Shown here in pieces: positions 27,717 to 35,754 of a stretch of DNA of 64,000 nt. Origin of the DNA: Hyphomicrobium sp. (GTDB lineage Bacteria > Pseudomonadota > Alphaproteobacteria > Rhizobiales > Hyphomicrobiaceae); the NCBI GenBank assembly GCA_017512425.1, contig JAFWGI010000016.1, positions 62,001 through 126,000 on the forward strand. The letters run 5' to 3'. Each line of letters starts with the position of its first letter. Within the stretch, counting starts at the first letter, position 1. Made by a program: the position numbers and the translations under genes. A model generated the notes under the pieces. The model saw only the letters and a program-made list of their open reading frames with translations, did no database searches and was not told the DNA's origin.

Positions 27717-28201
27717 GCAAGCCAAAAGATGTATCCGAGCCGATCAGCGACGGCGCAGCGAAGGGCGTCGATGGTCGACCTGCGTCGAAAAAGAAGCAGA
27801 AAGTCAAAGCGGACTTTCAGATCGACATTCGCGCGGCGTTGGAAGGTCCCGTTCGTATTAAGCGCGATGGCGGCGTCACATCCGTCCATCCGTATGAAGC
27901 GATGCTGCGCCAGAGCGTGCGCAAGTCGCTGATCAAAAAATGCGTCACTTCGATGAAGCGCGTGCTCGGCGAAGCCGAGAAGCACAAGCTCATCAAAGAG
28001 CCGCCCAAAGCGGCGACGGGCGGTGTCTTTATTGTACCGAAAAACCTGCCCGAAGAAGTCCAGCGAAAGATATTCGACGACCCGAACTATGCATCTGGGC
28101 AGAAAACTTCGATGTCGACGATATGGCAGCACGTACTTTCGGTAGTCAGTTTTCAAAGATTTTTGGAGAGCTTCAATGGACGAAAAAAAGCCAAGAAATA
28201 G
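27713..28201 (+). CDS. DUF5681-associated hypothetical protein
   Basis: This 162-residue protein overlaps the methyltransferase stop by ATGA. The N-terminus is rich in Lys, Ser and Pro (VDGRPASKKKQKVKADF). The centre (VHPYEAMLRQSVRKSLIKKCVTSMKRVLGEAEKHKLI) resembles the helical part of DUF5681 proteins that regularly follow ParB-methyltransferase genes in rhizobial elements. No catalytic motif is seen. It is translationally coupled both upstream and, through a 26-bp overlap, to the next gene. Confidence 0.6.
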   Translation: MSKPKDVSEPISDGAAKGVDGRPASKKKQKVKADFQIDIRAALEGPVRIKRDGGVTSVHPYEAMLRQSVRKSLIKKCVTSMKRVLGEAEKHKLIKEPPKAATGGVFIVPKNLPEEVQRKIFDDPNYASGQKTSMSTIWQHVLSVVSFQRFLESFNGRKKAKK

Positions 28202-28598
28202 CGACGCGGTGGGCTATGGCCAGCCGCCGAAAGCATCTCAGTTCAAGAAGGGCGAGTCGGGCAATCCGGGTGGGCGACCGCCGAAGACGCACGATCGCGA
28301 GGCAATTGCGTTTCGGGTGCTCTGTGAGGTGCAGCGTCTGTCAGGGCAGCCGAAGGGCACCCGCACGCGCTATGCGACGCTTGAGCTTATCGTCATGGCT
28401 CTCAAGCAGCAATGCGCAGCGGGGGATGCTGCGGCTGCGGCGCTTTACATGGAGTATGTCGAGCGCCACGGCACCTCGCAAGCCGCCGATCAACCAAGCT
28501 GCTTCATCGTCCTTCCAGAACGATTGTCGAAGGAAGAGTGGGAGGCGAAGTACATGCCGAAAGACGATCCGCCGGGCCAGCCCGATGATGTCGATTAG
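28176..28598 (+). CDS. DUF5681 domain protein
   Basis: This 140-residue protein carries the DUF5681 signature near its N-terminus: VGYGQPPKASQFKKGESGNPGGRPPKTHDRE. The glycine-rich GNPGGRP looks like an AT-hook-type minor-groove contact. The rest is helical (YATLELIVMALKQQCAAGDAAAAALYMEYVERHG). DUF5681 proteins are frequent on phage-like and mobile segments, and their function is unknown. It completes the methyltransferase operon. Confidence 0.75.
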   Translation: MDEKKPRNSDAVGYGQPPKASQFKKGESGNPGGRPPKTHDREAIAFRVLCEVQRLSGQPKGTRTRYATLELIVMALKQQCAAGDAAAAALYMEYVERHGTSQAADQPSCFIVLPERLSKEEWEAKYMPKDDPPGQPDDVD

Positions 28599-28740
28599 TG
28601 CGTGTTTAGCGCCACGGCTCGATTACGCTTCAACTGTGATCGCTTGCGATGACGCTGACAACGCGAGTCGGCGACCAAATCCGATCGCACAGGTCGAGTA
28701 CAGCGCTGATCGTATCGAGCTTTGCGCTTGATGCGACGCG

Positions 28741-29679
28741 TTACCCAACGCGATCCATAAGCCACTCGAATAGCCCCGATTTGACGGCGACAGCGGCGAG
28801 CTCTGATCCCGCCCATACATGCACACCTGCTGTTGCATTCATTGACAGCTTGCCGTCTGGCGAATGACAGATGAAGAACGTTCGCGTCTCGCCCGATCGC
28901 TGGAAGTGGCGAATGTGTTCGTCGAGAACGCTTTGATTGGCGCGAGACTTTACCTGGACCGTCGCGCGTTCGCCCAAAGTTGGCTGCACAATGATCAGGT
29001 CGATATCAGCCATCGTCTCGCCAAGAACCGAGACGCGCTGCCAGCCACCCCTGGCGAGGATCAAGTCTGCGAGCACTTCGAAATCGGCCCAGTGCAGTTC
29101 CCCGATCATGCGGTTCGCGACATCAATCAGCGTTTTCTGCGCCGCCTCGGCTTCGGCGACAATTGGTTCAGACATGTCGTTGATCTTCCGAAGTAGATAG
29201 GCGTCATGGCCGACCTGACAGATGGTCTGCCGATAGTTGCCAACCTGTGTCAGTTTGCTGGTTAGGCTTTGCGTACGAAGTGGGCGGCCTGCGATCGAAG
29301 CATTCCGCCACGGACCGATCGTATTCCGTGACCTTGGACCGAGCATCGGATCGTGTGTGCCTCGCCAGGTGACCTCATCCTCGGCGAAGGCCCACCACAG
29401 ATAGCCGTCCGAGAACGTGATCCAGAGGCAGTCCGAGCCAAGGGTGTAGAAGTCACGGATTTCGCGCGTTGCATCGCGCGCCTTGCCCAGTTTGCGGCCC
29501 CTCTGCACAAACCAATCAACAACGCGATCCCAGTCGCCTGCAACACACAGCTCGTGTGGCAATTCCTTGTAGCTCAGGTGAATTTCATCGCGCTCAAGAC
29601 AGGCCGGGGCGAAGACGCCACCGGCCCCGAGCTTTATGTAGCGGACGGTGGCGGGCGCGATTGGGGATGTTGGAAACAT
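28741..29679 (-). CDS. restriction endonuclease (PD-(D/E)XK/Mrr-like)
   Basis: This 312-residue protein has an N-terminal domain of about 130 residues containing DCLWITFSDGYLWWAFAEDEVTW, possibly a recognition or PUA-like domain. Its C-terminal nuclease domain has the pattern HWADFEVLADLILARGGWQRV, MADIDLIIVQP and ATVQVKSRANQ, that is, Asp followed by Gln-x-Lys, the core of Mrr-type endonucleases. The gene is divergent from a small XRE regulator typical of controller (C) proteins, an arrangement seen in restriction systems. The ParB-methyltransferase at 26349 could protect host DNA, or the enzyme could target modified DNA on its own. The specificity is unknown. Confidence 0.75.
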   Translation of the reverse strand: MFPTSPIAPATVRYIKLGAGGVFAPACLERDEIHLSYKELPHELCVAGDWDRVVDWFVQRGRKLGKARDATREIRDFYTLGSDCLWITFSDGYLWWAFAEDEVTWRGTHDPMLGPRSRNTIGPWRNASIAGRPLRTQSLTSKLTQVGNYRQTICQVGHDAYLLRKINDMSEPIVAEAEAAQKTLIDVANRMIGELHWADFEVLADLILARGGWQRVSVLGETMADIDLIIVQPTLGERATVQVKSRANQSVLDEHIRHFQRSGETRTFFICHSPDGKLSMNATAGVHVWAGSELAAVAVKSGLFEWLMDRVG

Positions 29680-29682
29680 GAC

Positions 29683-29802
29683 TGAGACTCATAAGTACCA
29701 CTTGCGGGACTGCCAAATCGCTTCGTTTGGCTGTGAAGTCCAGCAAAATGAGACTCATCGTCTGTAGATCAATCGGCTAAGGTGTCCAAACCATTAGCCG
29801 AT
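29683..29802. promoter_or_regulatory. divergent R/C promoter with operator-like repeats
   Basis: Two identical copies of tgagactcat, each holding the palindrome tgag-a-ctca, lie at 29683-29692 and 29749-29758. A separate 9-bp inverted repeat, atcggctaa (29772-29780) and ttagccgat (29794-29802), overlaps the start codon of the XRE gene. No ribosome site precedes that start. This fits the pattern of controller-protein operators and often-leaderless C genes, although the exact C-box consensus differs. Confidence 0.5.
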
Positions 29803-30031
29803 GGACGTGCGTCGTCGGCTAGGGCTGAACCTGAAGAAGCTGCGGGAAGATCAGGGTTTCTCGCAGGAGAGTTTTGCCGACCACTGTGGCCTGCATCGCA
29901 CGTACATCAGTGGCATTGAACGCGGCGTTAGAAATCCGACCGTCATGATTGTCGACAAGATCGCGAAGGCGCTGAAGGTGCCGGCCGGTCAGTTGCTTGA
30001 TGAACCCCGATCGGCATCAAGGAAAAGCTGA
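29801..30031 (+). CDS. XRE-family controller (C) protein
   Basis: This 76-residue protein is almost entirely a Cro/C1 helix-turn-helix domain (LGLNLKKLREDQGFSQESFADHCGLHRTYISGIERGVRNPTV, then IAKALKVPAGQLL). The size and the recognition-helix pattern LHRTYISGIERG are typical of restriction-modification controller proteins. It is divergent from the endonuclease gene with repeated operator-like sites between them. It probably delays or tunes endonuclease expression. The start lacks a Shine-Dalgarno sequence, which agrees with a leaderless transcript. Confidence 0.8.
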   Translation: MDVRRRLGLNLKKLREDQGFSQESFADHCGLHRTYISGIERGVRNPTVMIVDKIAKALKVPAGQLLDEPRSASRKS

Positions 30032-30084
30032 TGCGCTCGGCCGTGCCGTAATCCCGATTATGCGAATCACGAGCGAGAGAAGCG

Positions 30085-30134
30085 ATGCAATCGCACTGCA
30101 GAGGTCGTCGGTTCGATCCCGATCGGCTCCACCA
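30085..30134 (+). other. 3' part of tRNA-Ala(CGC), probable attachment-site scar
   Basis: From the anticodon arm to CCA the sequence folds as a tRNA 3' half. The anticodon loop is atcgcac (anticodon CGC, 30092-30094) with stem tgca/tgca plus one mismatch. The T-arm is gtcgg-ttcgatc-ccgat (30107-30123), the acceptor strand cggctcc (30124-30130), discriminator A and CCA (30132-30134). The matching 5' acceptor ggagccg and a D-arm are absent upstream. Fragments like this are left where an element integrates into a tRNA 3' end. The intact tRNA gene is not in this window. Confidence 0.8.
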
Positions 30135-30180
30135 AATAAAACAGTCACTTACTCGCCAGACCAAAAACCCAAAACTTCCC

Positions 30181-30202
30181 GTTCACGCAGGGTTCACGCA
30201 GG
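30181..30202. repeat. tandem 11-bp repeat beside the tRNA scar
   Basis: The unit gttcacgcagg occurs twice head to tail, starting 46 bp after the tRNA 3' fragment. It may belong to an integrase arm-site region or be a remnant of an older integrase junction. No function can be assigned. Confidence 0.5.
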
Positions 30203-30260
30203 AAAGCTGGTGCGGGCATGTCCGTGCATGTTCGCCTGCGCGCGAGTCATGATGGCGATT

Positions 30261-31829
30261 TCAAAGCTCGCGGCCGAAATCCCGACTCTGATTCCGGCTC
30301 CGCCATTCCGCCATCTGCCGCTTGATATCATCGGCGCGGTTCCCAGTAGCGTTCGCATCGGCAGAAGCAGCGACGTCGAAGTCAGAGCGGAGTTTGGATT
30401 GCGGTTCCGGAACAGGACTTGGCTCAGCCGGGCCGGACCGCGTTGTATGTTCAGGCCGGCGGTTGCGATCATAGAACGCCGTCATTTCGGCCCTGATGCG
30501 GTCGACGTAAGCTTGATCGTTCTCGTTGGCTGGCGCGTCGGCGGCCGATCGGGACGGGCGGCCATGCCTGTGCTCAAGGGTTAGCTCGTTTCTGGCGCGC
30601 AGGTAACTTATGCCGTCCCGGGCCCTGTACGCCTGCTTCGATCGCTGAACCACGCGCTCGGCCAAGTGTCGCTCGCGCAAGGCATCGAAGCGCGGTTGAT
30701 GGTGTGTCCAGGCGCGTTCCGCTCGCTCTGCGGTTTCGGCTCTTTCGATCTGACCCAGATGTTTGCGCTCACGGGCGTGCATGTTGCCGACCGCCCTCAT
30801 GAGTTTCGCGGGTGAACAGATCATCTGGATCTTATTCCGCAGCGACAGCTTTTTGCTGCCGCCGAGTCGGTCGCTGTTGAGAAATACAAAAACGGCCCGC
30901 TCGAAGACGTGGTCGCAGCCTTTCATGACCTGTAGCGACTCTTTGCGCTGCTCCGCATAAAGCTCACGCCACCGCGGCTTGTATTTCTGCTCCACAAAGT
31001 TTTGCGCGACAGCGGTGGCCTGCTTTGTTTTCTCGGCCAGCTCGGCAAATTCTTGGCGGTGACGTAACGATGTTACGTCCCGTTCAACCATATGCCGATG
31101 ATCGTACTCGGCTCGATAGCGCTTCATACGTTGAATTACTTCTGTCGTAGCGAAATGGCGCTTTCTGTGGCGCGAAGGTGATCTCGCCGTTTTTGCGGAA
31201 GCCTGCCCCTGAACCTTCTGCGATTCGCTAGAAGCAGGTTGCGTCAGCCGCATCATCTCCTCAGCGGTCACGTGCCGGGCTTCATTTTGGTTGGACTCGC
31301 GTTGCCGGTCTTCGTTGTTAATGATGCGTTGATCGCAATGGATGCCGTGCTCGCGTTCGTAAGCCTCTGCCCAGCGGGATAAACGCTCCTTTGTGTATTT
31401 GAGCGGGGCGGTCATCCCGGTGACCGGATGGATCGAATTGACGACCATGTGTACGTGCGGATGGTCCTTGTCATTGTGGGCCGCGATCAGGGCTTGATGG
31501 TCTCCAAGTCCGATAGCGTTCAGCGCGGTTCGCGCGGTTTCCAGCATGTGCTGCGGTGTTGGGTTCTCACCAATGGCCCAGGATAGGGAAAGATGCAGGA
31601 CAGGTTTTTCGTTCTTGCGGCCGCGGCCGTCATGGCCCGATTGCCGTTTCAGCTCGGCCTGATCGCGCGTTGTCGCGAACATCTCGAACCAGGCGTCGTC
31701 GGCCTGCGAGATGAGGTTGCGTGTTTCGCTCCATTGGACGCGGTCACGGGAAGTCTTCTGGGCGTCGTGCAGGATGTACCCGCACGCTCCTTTGAAAGAC
31801 GTCCCGCGCTTGTGGAGGCGGGGTACCAT
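30261..31829 (-). CDS. relaxase/mobilization nuclease
   Basis: This 522-residue protein has an N-terminal relaxase domain: GTSFKGACGYILHD with a candidate catalytic Tyr, and the metal-binding triad AHNDKDHPHVHMVVNSIHPVTG at about residues 118-139. The rest is a long basic helical region (residues about 190-420) with many Arg and Lys, and a low-complexity C-terminus. It nicks DNA at oriT and pilots the strand during conjugative transfer. The gene overlaps mobC by 86 bp. It is about 3.2 kb from a coupling protein gene. No type IV secretion genes are visible, so a helper would be needed. Confidence 0.85.
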   Translation of the reverse strand: MVPRLHKRGTSFKGACGYILHDAQKTSRDRVQWSETRNLISQADDAWFEMFATTRDQAELKRQSGHDGRGRKNEKPVLHLSLSWAIGENPTPQHMLETARTALNAIGLGDHQALIAAHNDKDHPHVHMVVNSIHPVTGMTAPLKYTKERLSRWAEAYEREHGIHCDQRIINNEDRQRESNQNEARHVTAEEMMRLTQPASSESQKVQGQASAKTARSPSRHRKRHFATTEVIQRMKRYRAEYDHRHMVERDVTSLRHRQEFAELAEKTKQATAVAQNFVEQKYKPRWRELYAEQRKESLQVMKGCDHVFERAVFVFLNSDRLGGSKKLSLRNKIQMICSPAKLMRAVGNMHARERKHLGQIERAETAERAERAWTHHQPRFDALRERHLAERVVQRSKQAYRARDGISYLRARNELTLEHRHGRPSRSAADAPANENDQAYVDRIRAEMTAFYDRNRRPEHTTRSGPAEPSPVPEPQSKLRSDFDVAASADANATGNRADDIKRQMAEWRSRNQSRDFGREL

Positions 31830-32220
31830 CGTCGTCGGTCCTCGTTCTGAGGGCTGAGGTTTTCTGTTTGATGAGTTCGGCCGCGAGCAGGTTGGTCAGC
31901 AGGCTATGGACGCTGCTCCAGGCCATCATCAGGTCGGGCGGCAAGTTGCCGTTCACGGCATGAGCGATCTGGTTGACGTTGTTGCCGATGCGCCGCAGCT
32001 CGGTGAACAGCGCGGGGTCCATCAATTTGTAGGATGGCTCGGCACTCGTCTCGACCTTCCCGTCCAACACCAGTCGTTCGCAAAGTCCCGAAACGGTAAG
32101 CGACAACTCGCGCGCCATCGCAGTCTTGAGCGCGTAATCATCCTCCGTCATGCGGATGCAGACCATTTTCGTGCGGGCACCTTTCTGGTGTGTCCGTCGC
32201 TTTGGCACTTGCCGCCTCAT
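31744..32220 (-). CDS. mobC: MobC relaxosome accessory protein
   Basis: This 158-residue protein (start ATG 32220) has a basic N-terminal DNA-binding part (VCIRMTEDDYALKTAMARELSLTVSGLCERLVL, ribbon-helix-helix-like). The MobC signature LRRIGNNVNQIAHAVNG follows at about residues 80-97. MobC assists the relaxase by melting or bending oriT. It is directly upstream of and overlapping the relaxase gene. The sequence just ahead of its start is rich in inverted repeats and is the best oriT candidate in the window. Confidence 0.85.
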   Translation of the reverse strand: MRRQVPKRRTHQKGARTKMVCIRMTEDDYALKTAMARELSLTVSGLCERLVLDGKVETSAEPSYKLMDPALFTELRRIGNNVNQIAHAVNGNLPPDLMMAWSSVHSLLTNLLAAELIKQKTSALRTRTDDDGTPPPQARDVFQRSVRVHPARRPEDFP

Positions 32221-32817
32221 AAGGTTGGGTTCGGGGCGCGCGGGATAGCGCGCCCTGACCGGAGGGGTCCAGGGGAGTGCGGAGCACTCTCCCCGGCGAG
32301 TGGGATTTGATATCGATATCGGCATAAGCCGTAATATCGATATCAAATCCACATCTCGCTCCTCCGCGTTTCAGGCTAAGTGCTTCACTCGTTCGCTCCA
32401 CATAGGCTGCGTTTAGTTATTCCCAACTTTCATAAACCGCTTTCATAATATCCCGCAAATCGAGCATTTACAGAACGCGGAAGCACATCAGGTATCGCCC
32501 GTGAATTTCGTAGAAAATTTGGCGCAAAAATAAATTTGCTGCGGGGCATGTTTTTAATCCCGACTTTCATCGAGCTTGCCGTCGCGGTCGCTTCGGTCAA
32601 GGCTGGCCTGCGCCCACCCATGCGCCTTGCACGCGCACGGGTCCCTGCGGCTCGGCCCCGCTTGCAGCGGCTGACGGCCTTGACCTCCGCTAGCCCGCGT
32701 CCGGCAAAGCGATGAGGTGGGTCGGGACGGAAGGATGGGCTTTTCAGGTCGAACAAAAGGATGTGACTTGGCACAGCAACAGGGCCCGCGGCCGTAGGGT
32801 CCGCGGGCCTGAAGCCT
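32221..32817. other. non-coding hairpin-rich region, candidate oriT
   Basis: This 597-bp stretch upstream of mobC has no credible gene. It holds three structures in a row: gggcgcgc/gcgcgccc (32234-32255), ggggagtgc/gcactctcccc (32272-32294), and a 17-bp perfect inverted repeat ggatttgatatcgatat (32303-32319) with atatcgatatcaaatcc (32334-32350), inside which cggc-ataa-gccg forms a second stem. A further 9-bp hairpin (32783-32809) lies beyond the stop of the next gene. Placement next to mobC and the relaxase gene suggests the transfer origin. The nic site cannot be fixed. Confidence 0.55.
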
Positions 32818-33102
32818 TTATTGCTGGTTCAGGGTTTCCTCATGAAGGAGGTCGGCACTCTCCATCAATGCGACTGCTTGTTCAGCCGATTTCTTCGCGA
32901 GACAAAGAAAGCCGTTCCACTTTTGAAGGTGTCCCGCCTTGAGGGCATCGTGTGCCTGACGGACCCAGTGCTGGCTGGCGTCAAGCTTGCTCTCGACGAT
33001 GGAAAAGGTGACGACGATCGCACTCGGAATGGGGTTGGCGAGGTCGTAGACATCATCCAGCTCGACCGTTTCGATTGCTTGTTTGCGTTCAAAGGAAGAC
33101 AT
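32818..33102 (-). CDS. hypothetical protein of the mobilization module
   Basis: This 94-residue protein has a clear aaaaggag ribosome site before the ATG at 33102. It is helical (SIVESKLDASQHWVRQAHDALKAGHLQKWNGFLCLAKKSAEQAVALMESADLLHE) with no membrane segment or known motif. It lies between the oriT candidate and the coupling protein gene, in the relaxase orientation. It may be a transfer-accessory or regulatory protein; nothing in the sequence decides this. Confidence 0.6.
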   Translation of the reverse strand: MSSFERKQAIETVELDDVYDLANPIPSAIVVTFSIVESKLDASQHWVRQAHDALKAGHLQKWNGFLCLAKKSAEQAVALMESADLLHEETLNQQ

Positions 33103-33471
33103 AAAAACTCCTTTTGTTGGTTTTAGCAAAGTTGCGTTTCCGCAACTTTGACTAGCCACGCGGCAATGAGCGGGGGAGCGGGTCAATAGCCCCAAAGTTG
33201 CTTGCAACTTTTTTGGGGGGACCGCCCGCGTAAGCGGGTGGGGGAGCCAAAACCCCTTGCGGGTGCGGCTGTTGATGCGCGGGGGCGGCACGCCCCAACT
33301 CGCGTGGCGTTCCGCGCCACAATGGGCGCGCTCACTCCGTCGAGGAATAAAATATTTCCCATGCGCACATGAGCGAACTTGGCCGCGCGTGAACGAGCGG
33401 CGAGGAATTTCCGGCTTCTTGATCAGACGCGCGAACCGCTATTAATGGGAAGCTTCCAATCAGGAGGCCTC
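33103..33471. repeat. non-coding region with paired aaagttgc hairpins
   Basis: Two hairpins share the same core. caaagttgcg-tttc-cgcaactttg (33127-33150) is a perfect 10-bp stem, and cccc-aaagttgc-tt-gcaacttt-gggg (about 33189-33218) follows about 40 bp later. A third hairpin, cccgc-gtaa-gcggg, is at about 33225-33238. The 14-bp sequence ggggagcgggtcaa (33173-33186) recurs at 36220. An aggagg ribosome site for the coupling protein is at about 33462. This may hold a promoter with operator sites for the flanking transfer genes. Confidence 0.5.
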
Positions 33472-34851
33472 ATGAGTCACGTAACAGAATTTCCGCCGCG
33501 AGGCTCCGGCATCGCGGGCCGCCACGAAGTCGGCGCATCTGCCAGGTGGGGTCATCCTTGGGACCTCGGCCCGAACTGGGACTGGGGCCCGGGCAAGCTG
33601 CTTCTCGGTCATTGGCAAGGCAGAATGCTCGGTCGCGACGATGACCGGCACACAGTGACGGTTGCGGGCAACCGCGCCGGCAAGTCGTCCACGGTACTCA
33701 TCCCGAACCTGTTGCGCTATCCGGGCTCCGCATTGGTGCTTGATCCCAAGGGTGAGCTAGCGCGCGCGACAGCGGCGCAGCGAATCCGCATGGGCCAGAC
33801 GGTTCACATTCTCGATCCTTTTGGCGAGACAGGCGCGCCGACCGCCAGCCACAATCCGTTTGACGAATTGGGGCAGGGACGACGCGAGCATGTAGCGGCG
33901 GACGCAGCGCAGCTAGCGGACGCACTGATTATTTCCAACAACAAGGACCCTCACTGGACCGACAGCGCGAAGAACCTCGTGCGCGGCATTGCGCTGCACT
34001 TGCTATCCACAGACGGAAGCGTCGTAACCATCCGGGAAGTGCGCAAAAGACTAAACGGCACCCCCGCAGACCTTGATGCGCTTTTTACCGACATGGCCGG
34101 TTCGAGCGCCTTTGACGGCATCATCGCCAATATCGGCGCTTCGTTCTTAGGCAAGCTAGAGTCGGGCGGACGAGAGTTGCAGGGCATCCTCTCAACCACG
34201 CAGGAGCAGACGGCCCCGCTCGACGATATCGTGGGCATCACCGAGCGATCGGATTTCCGGCTCCGCGATCTCGCGGCGGGCCGGACGACGATTTACCTCG
34301 TGTTGCCCGGCATGCGCATGGGCACGCATTACCGATGGATGCGATTGGTCATCCAGCAAGCACTGGCGGCGATGGAGCGAACGCCTGTGCCGCGCGGCCA
34401 GTTGCCGGTATGGTTCATGCTCGAAGAGTTCCCCTCGCTCGGGCACATGCGCTCGATCGAGACGGCGGCCGGCCTCATGGCCGGCTTCGGCGTCAAGCTC
34501 TGGTCGGTGCTGCAGGATCTGATGCAGCTGCAAACGCATTACCCTAAAAGCTGGGAGACGTTTCTTGGCAATGCCGGAGTTATCCAGGCATTCGGCAACG
34601 CTGACGTGACCACCACCGAGCACTTGTCAAAGTTACTCGGTTCCACTCAGGTCATCGAGCGACAAGCCGTGAGGCTGTCGGCGCAAGCCATGGGACACGG
34701 CGATCCTGGCGTGCGCGAGCAGTTGCGCAGCGTGCGCCTGCTCGATGCGAACGAGATCACGCGTCATTTTTCCCGCGAGAGCAACCGGCAGTTGATTCTC
34801 GTGCCCGGGCGTCCGCCCATTTACATGGAGCGATTGAGCCGTGATACATAA
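33472..34851 (+). CDS. TraG/VirD4-type coupling ATPase
   Basis: This 459-residue protein has Walker A VAGNRAGKSSTVLIPNLLRYPGSALVLDPKGELA at about residue 68, a Walker B region (WFMLEEFPSLGHM) and the TraG-type segments WETFLGNAGVIQAFGNADVTTTEHLSKLLG and ITRHFSRESNRQLILVPGRPP. It couples the relaxosome to a type IV secretion channel. The ATG at 33472 with aggagg upstream is a strong start. It lacks the long N-terminal membrane part of classical VirD4; the following gene, which overlaps it by 11 bp, encodes two membrane segments and may supply the anchor. Confidence 0.85.
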   Translation: MSHVTEFPPRGSGIAGRHEVGASARWGHPWDLGPNWDWGPGKLLLGHWQGRMLGRDDDRHTVTVAGNRAGKSSTVLIPNLLRYPGSALVLDPKGELARATAAQRIRMGQTVHILDPFGETGAPTASHNPFDELGQGRREHVAADAAQLADALIISNNKDPHWTDSAKNLVRGIALHLLSTDGSVVTIREVRKRLNGTPADLDALFTDMAGSSAFDGIIANIGASFLGKLESGGRELQGILSTTQEQTAPLDDIVGITERSDFRLRDLAAGRTTIYLVLPGMRMGTHYRWMRLVIQQALAAMERTPVPRGQLPVWFMLEEFPSLGHMRSIETAAGLMAGFGVKLWSVLQDLMQLQTHYPKSWETFLGNAGVIQAFGNADVTTTEHLSKLLGSTQVIERQAVRLSAQAMGHGDPGVREQLRSVRLLDANEITRHFSRESNRQLILVPGRPPIYMERLSRDT

Positions 34852-35422
34852 GCTCATCAACCGCCTATTCGACCATCCAGTCATCCGCGAACGCGACGAA
34901 AGCGGTATGCTGACGGCTGCTGGATTCACGTGGACTGAGCCGGTGATGTGGGTCTTCGAGATTTTCGGGACGGCGGGCTTCCTGCTCGCATTTTACTGGC
35001 TGATGTGTCTCGCAGATCCCCACACGCCGACAGAATTCACGGCGATGGTGGGGCTGGCGCTGATGGGCTGCGTAGGCGCATGCGCAGTCCTTGGAAGCGT
35101 CAGTCGTGGCATCGGTTTCGAGCGCAGTGGCCAAATCAGCAACCGTGGCGGATGGGTGAATTGGCTCGACATGGTCGGCAGCATCAAGGACCACGCCCAT
35201 ATCGCATCCATCGAAGTGACTAAGACGGAGCTGGGCGCAGGCGTCGCGATGTTTACAACCTGGGGTGGGACAGTGATGCTCTCGCATGGCTTAAGCGAGC
35301 CAGCGGCGCGGCTCGCCGCTGTGCAGCTGACGATCGCGCTGCGCGAGATGCGTGAAAGTCTCACCACGGTCCGAAGTCACCAGTCAGGGCAGCGGCAAGC
35401 TGCCGCTGCCCTGATCGACTAG
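34841..35422 (+). CDS. two-TM membrane protein coupled to the T4CP gene
   Basis: This 193-residue protein starts at a GTG inside the end of the coupling protein gene. Two adjacent hydrophobic segments are at about residues 36-58 and 67-88 (WVFEIFGTAGFLLAFYWLM, MVGLALMGCVGACAVLG). A soluble C-terminal domain ends in ARLAAVQLTIALREMRESL. I do not recognise a family. Because the upstream coupling ATPase has no membrane region, this protein may anchor it to the inner membrane. The idea rests on translational coupling and topology only. Confidence 0.6.
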   Translation: MIHKLINRLFDHPVIRERDESGMLTAAGFTWTEPVMWVFEIFGTAGFLLAFYWLMCLADPHTPTEFTAMVGLALMGCVGACAVLGSVSRGIGFERSGQISNRGGWVNWLDMVGSIKDHAHIASIEVTKTELGAGVAMFTTWGGTVMLSHGLSEPAARLAAVQLTIALREMRESLTTVRSHQSGQRQAAAALID

Positions 35423-35754
35423 AACAGGCTCCCCTGACGTGACGCGGCGACAGCAGCTCGCCATTCAGGGGATTTCGATGCGGCGTCCAGCCAGCGCATT
35501 GCGAACGAGGCCGCGCCGCCGGCATTTTCGACTTCTCCGCCGTGTATAAAGAGAGACCGGTAGCCGGTCTCGCTGATCGGAAGCGGCTTCCGTGGTTCGG
35601 TAATGACCTCCACGTGGCAATGGTGAAACGCACTGCCCGGCGTCGAGTGGTAATCCGGCGTGTAGACGACAGTGGCCGCGATGCCGTGCCAGACGATCGC
35701 ATGATGCTCGATCGGCCGTTTCTCGGCGACCGTGGAAAGAGGTGCGCTGGTCAT
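35419..35754 (-). CDS. hypothetical protein, last gene of a three-gene unit
   Basis: This 111-residue protein has no known motif. Notable segments are VYTPDYHSTPGSAFHHCHVEVITEPRKPLPISETGYRS and FAMRWLDAASKSPEWRAAVAASRQGSLF; the second looks like a helix with a conserved-looking C-terminal SLF. It converges on the membrane protein gene with a 4-bp overlap. Its start overlaps the stop of the preceding gene by ATGA, so it is translationally coupled. Small genes of this kind are common in the transfer modules of alphaproteobacterial elements. Confidence 0.55.
   Translation of the reverse strand: MTSAPLSTVAEKRPIEHHAIVWHGIAATVVYTPDYHSTPGSAFHHCHVEVITEPRKPLPISETGYRSLFIHGGEVENAGGAASFAMRWLDAASKSPEWRAAVAASRQGSLF

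Noticed and set aside
26349..29679. A simple type II restriction-modification pair of the ParB-methyltransferase and the endonuclease
   Set aside because: The genes are a kilobase apart and in opposite orientation, and ParB-fused methylases are often orphans; a shared specificity cannot be shown from sequence.
30058..30134. A complete tRNA gene ending at 30134
   Set aside because: The 3' half fits tRNA-Ala, but the upstream bases give neither a 5' acceptor strand ggagccg nor a D-arm.
30181..30202. Possible CRISPR-type repeat
   Set aside because: Only two head-to-tail copies of 11 bp without spacers.
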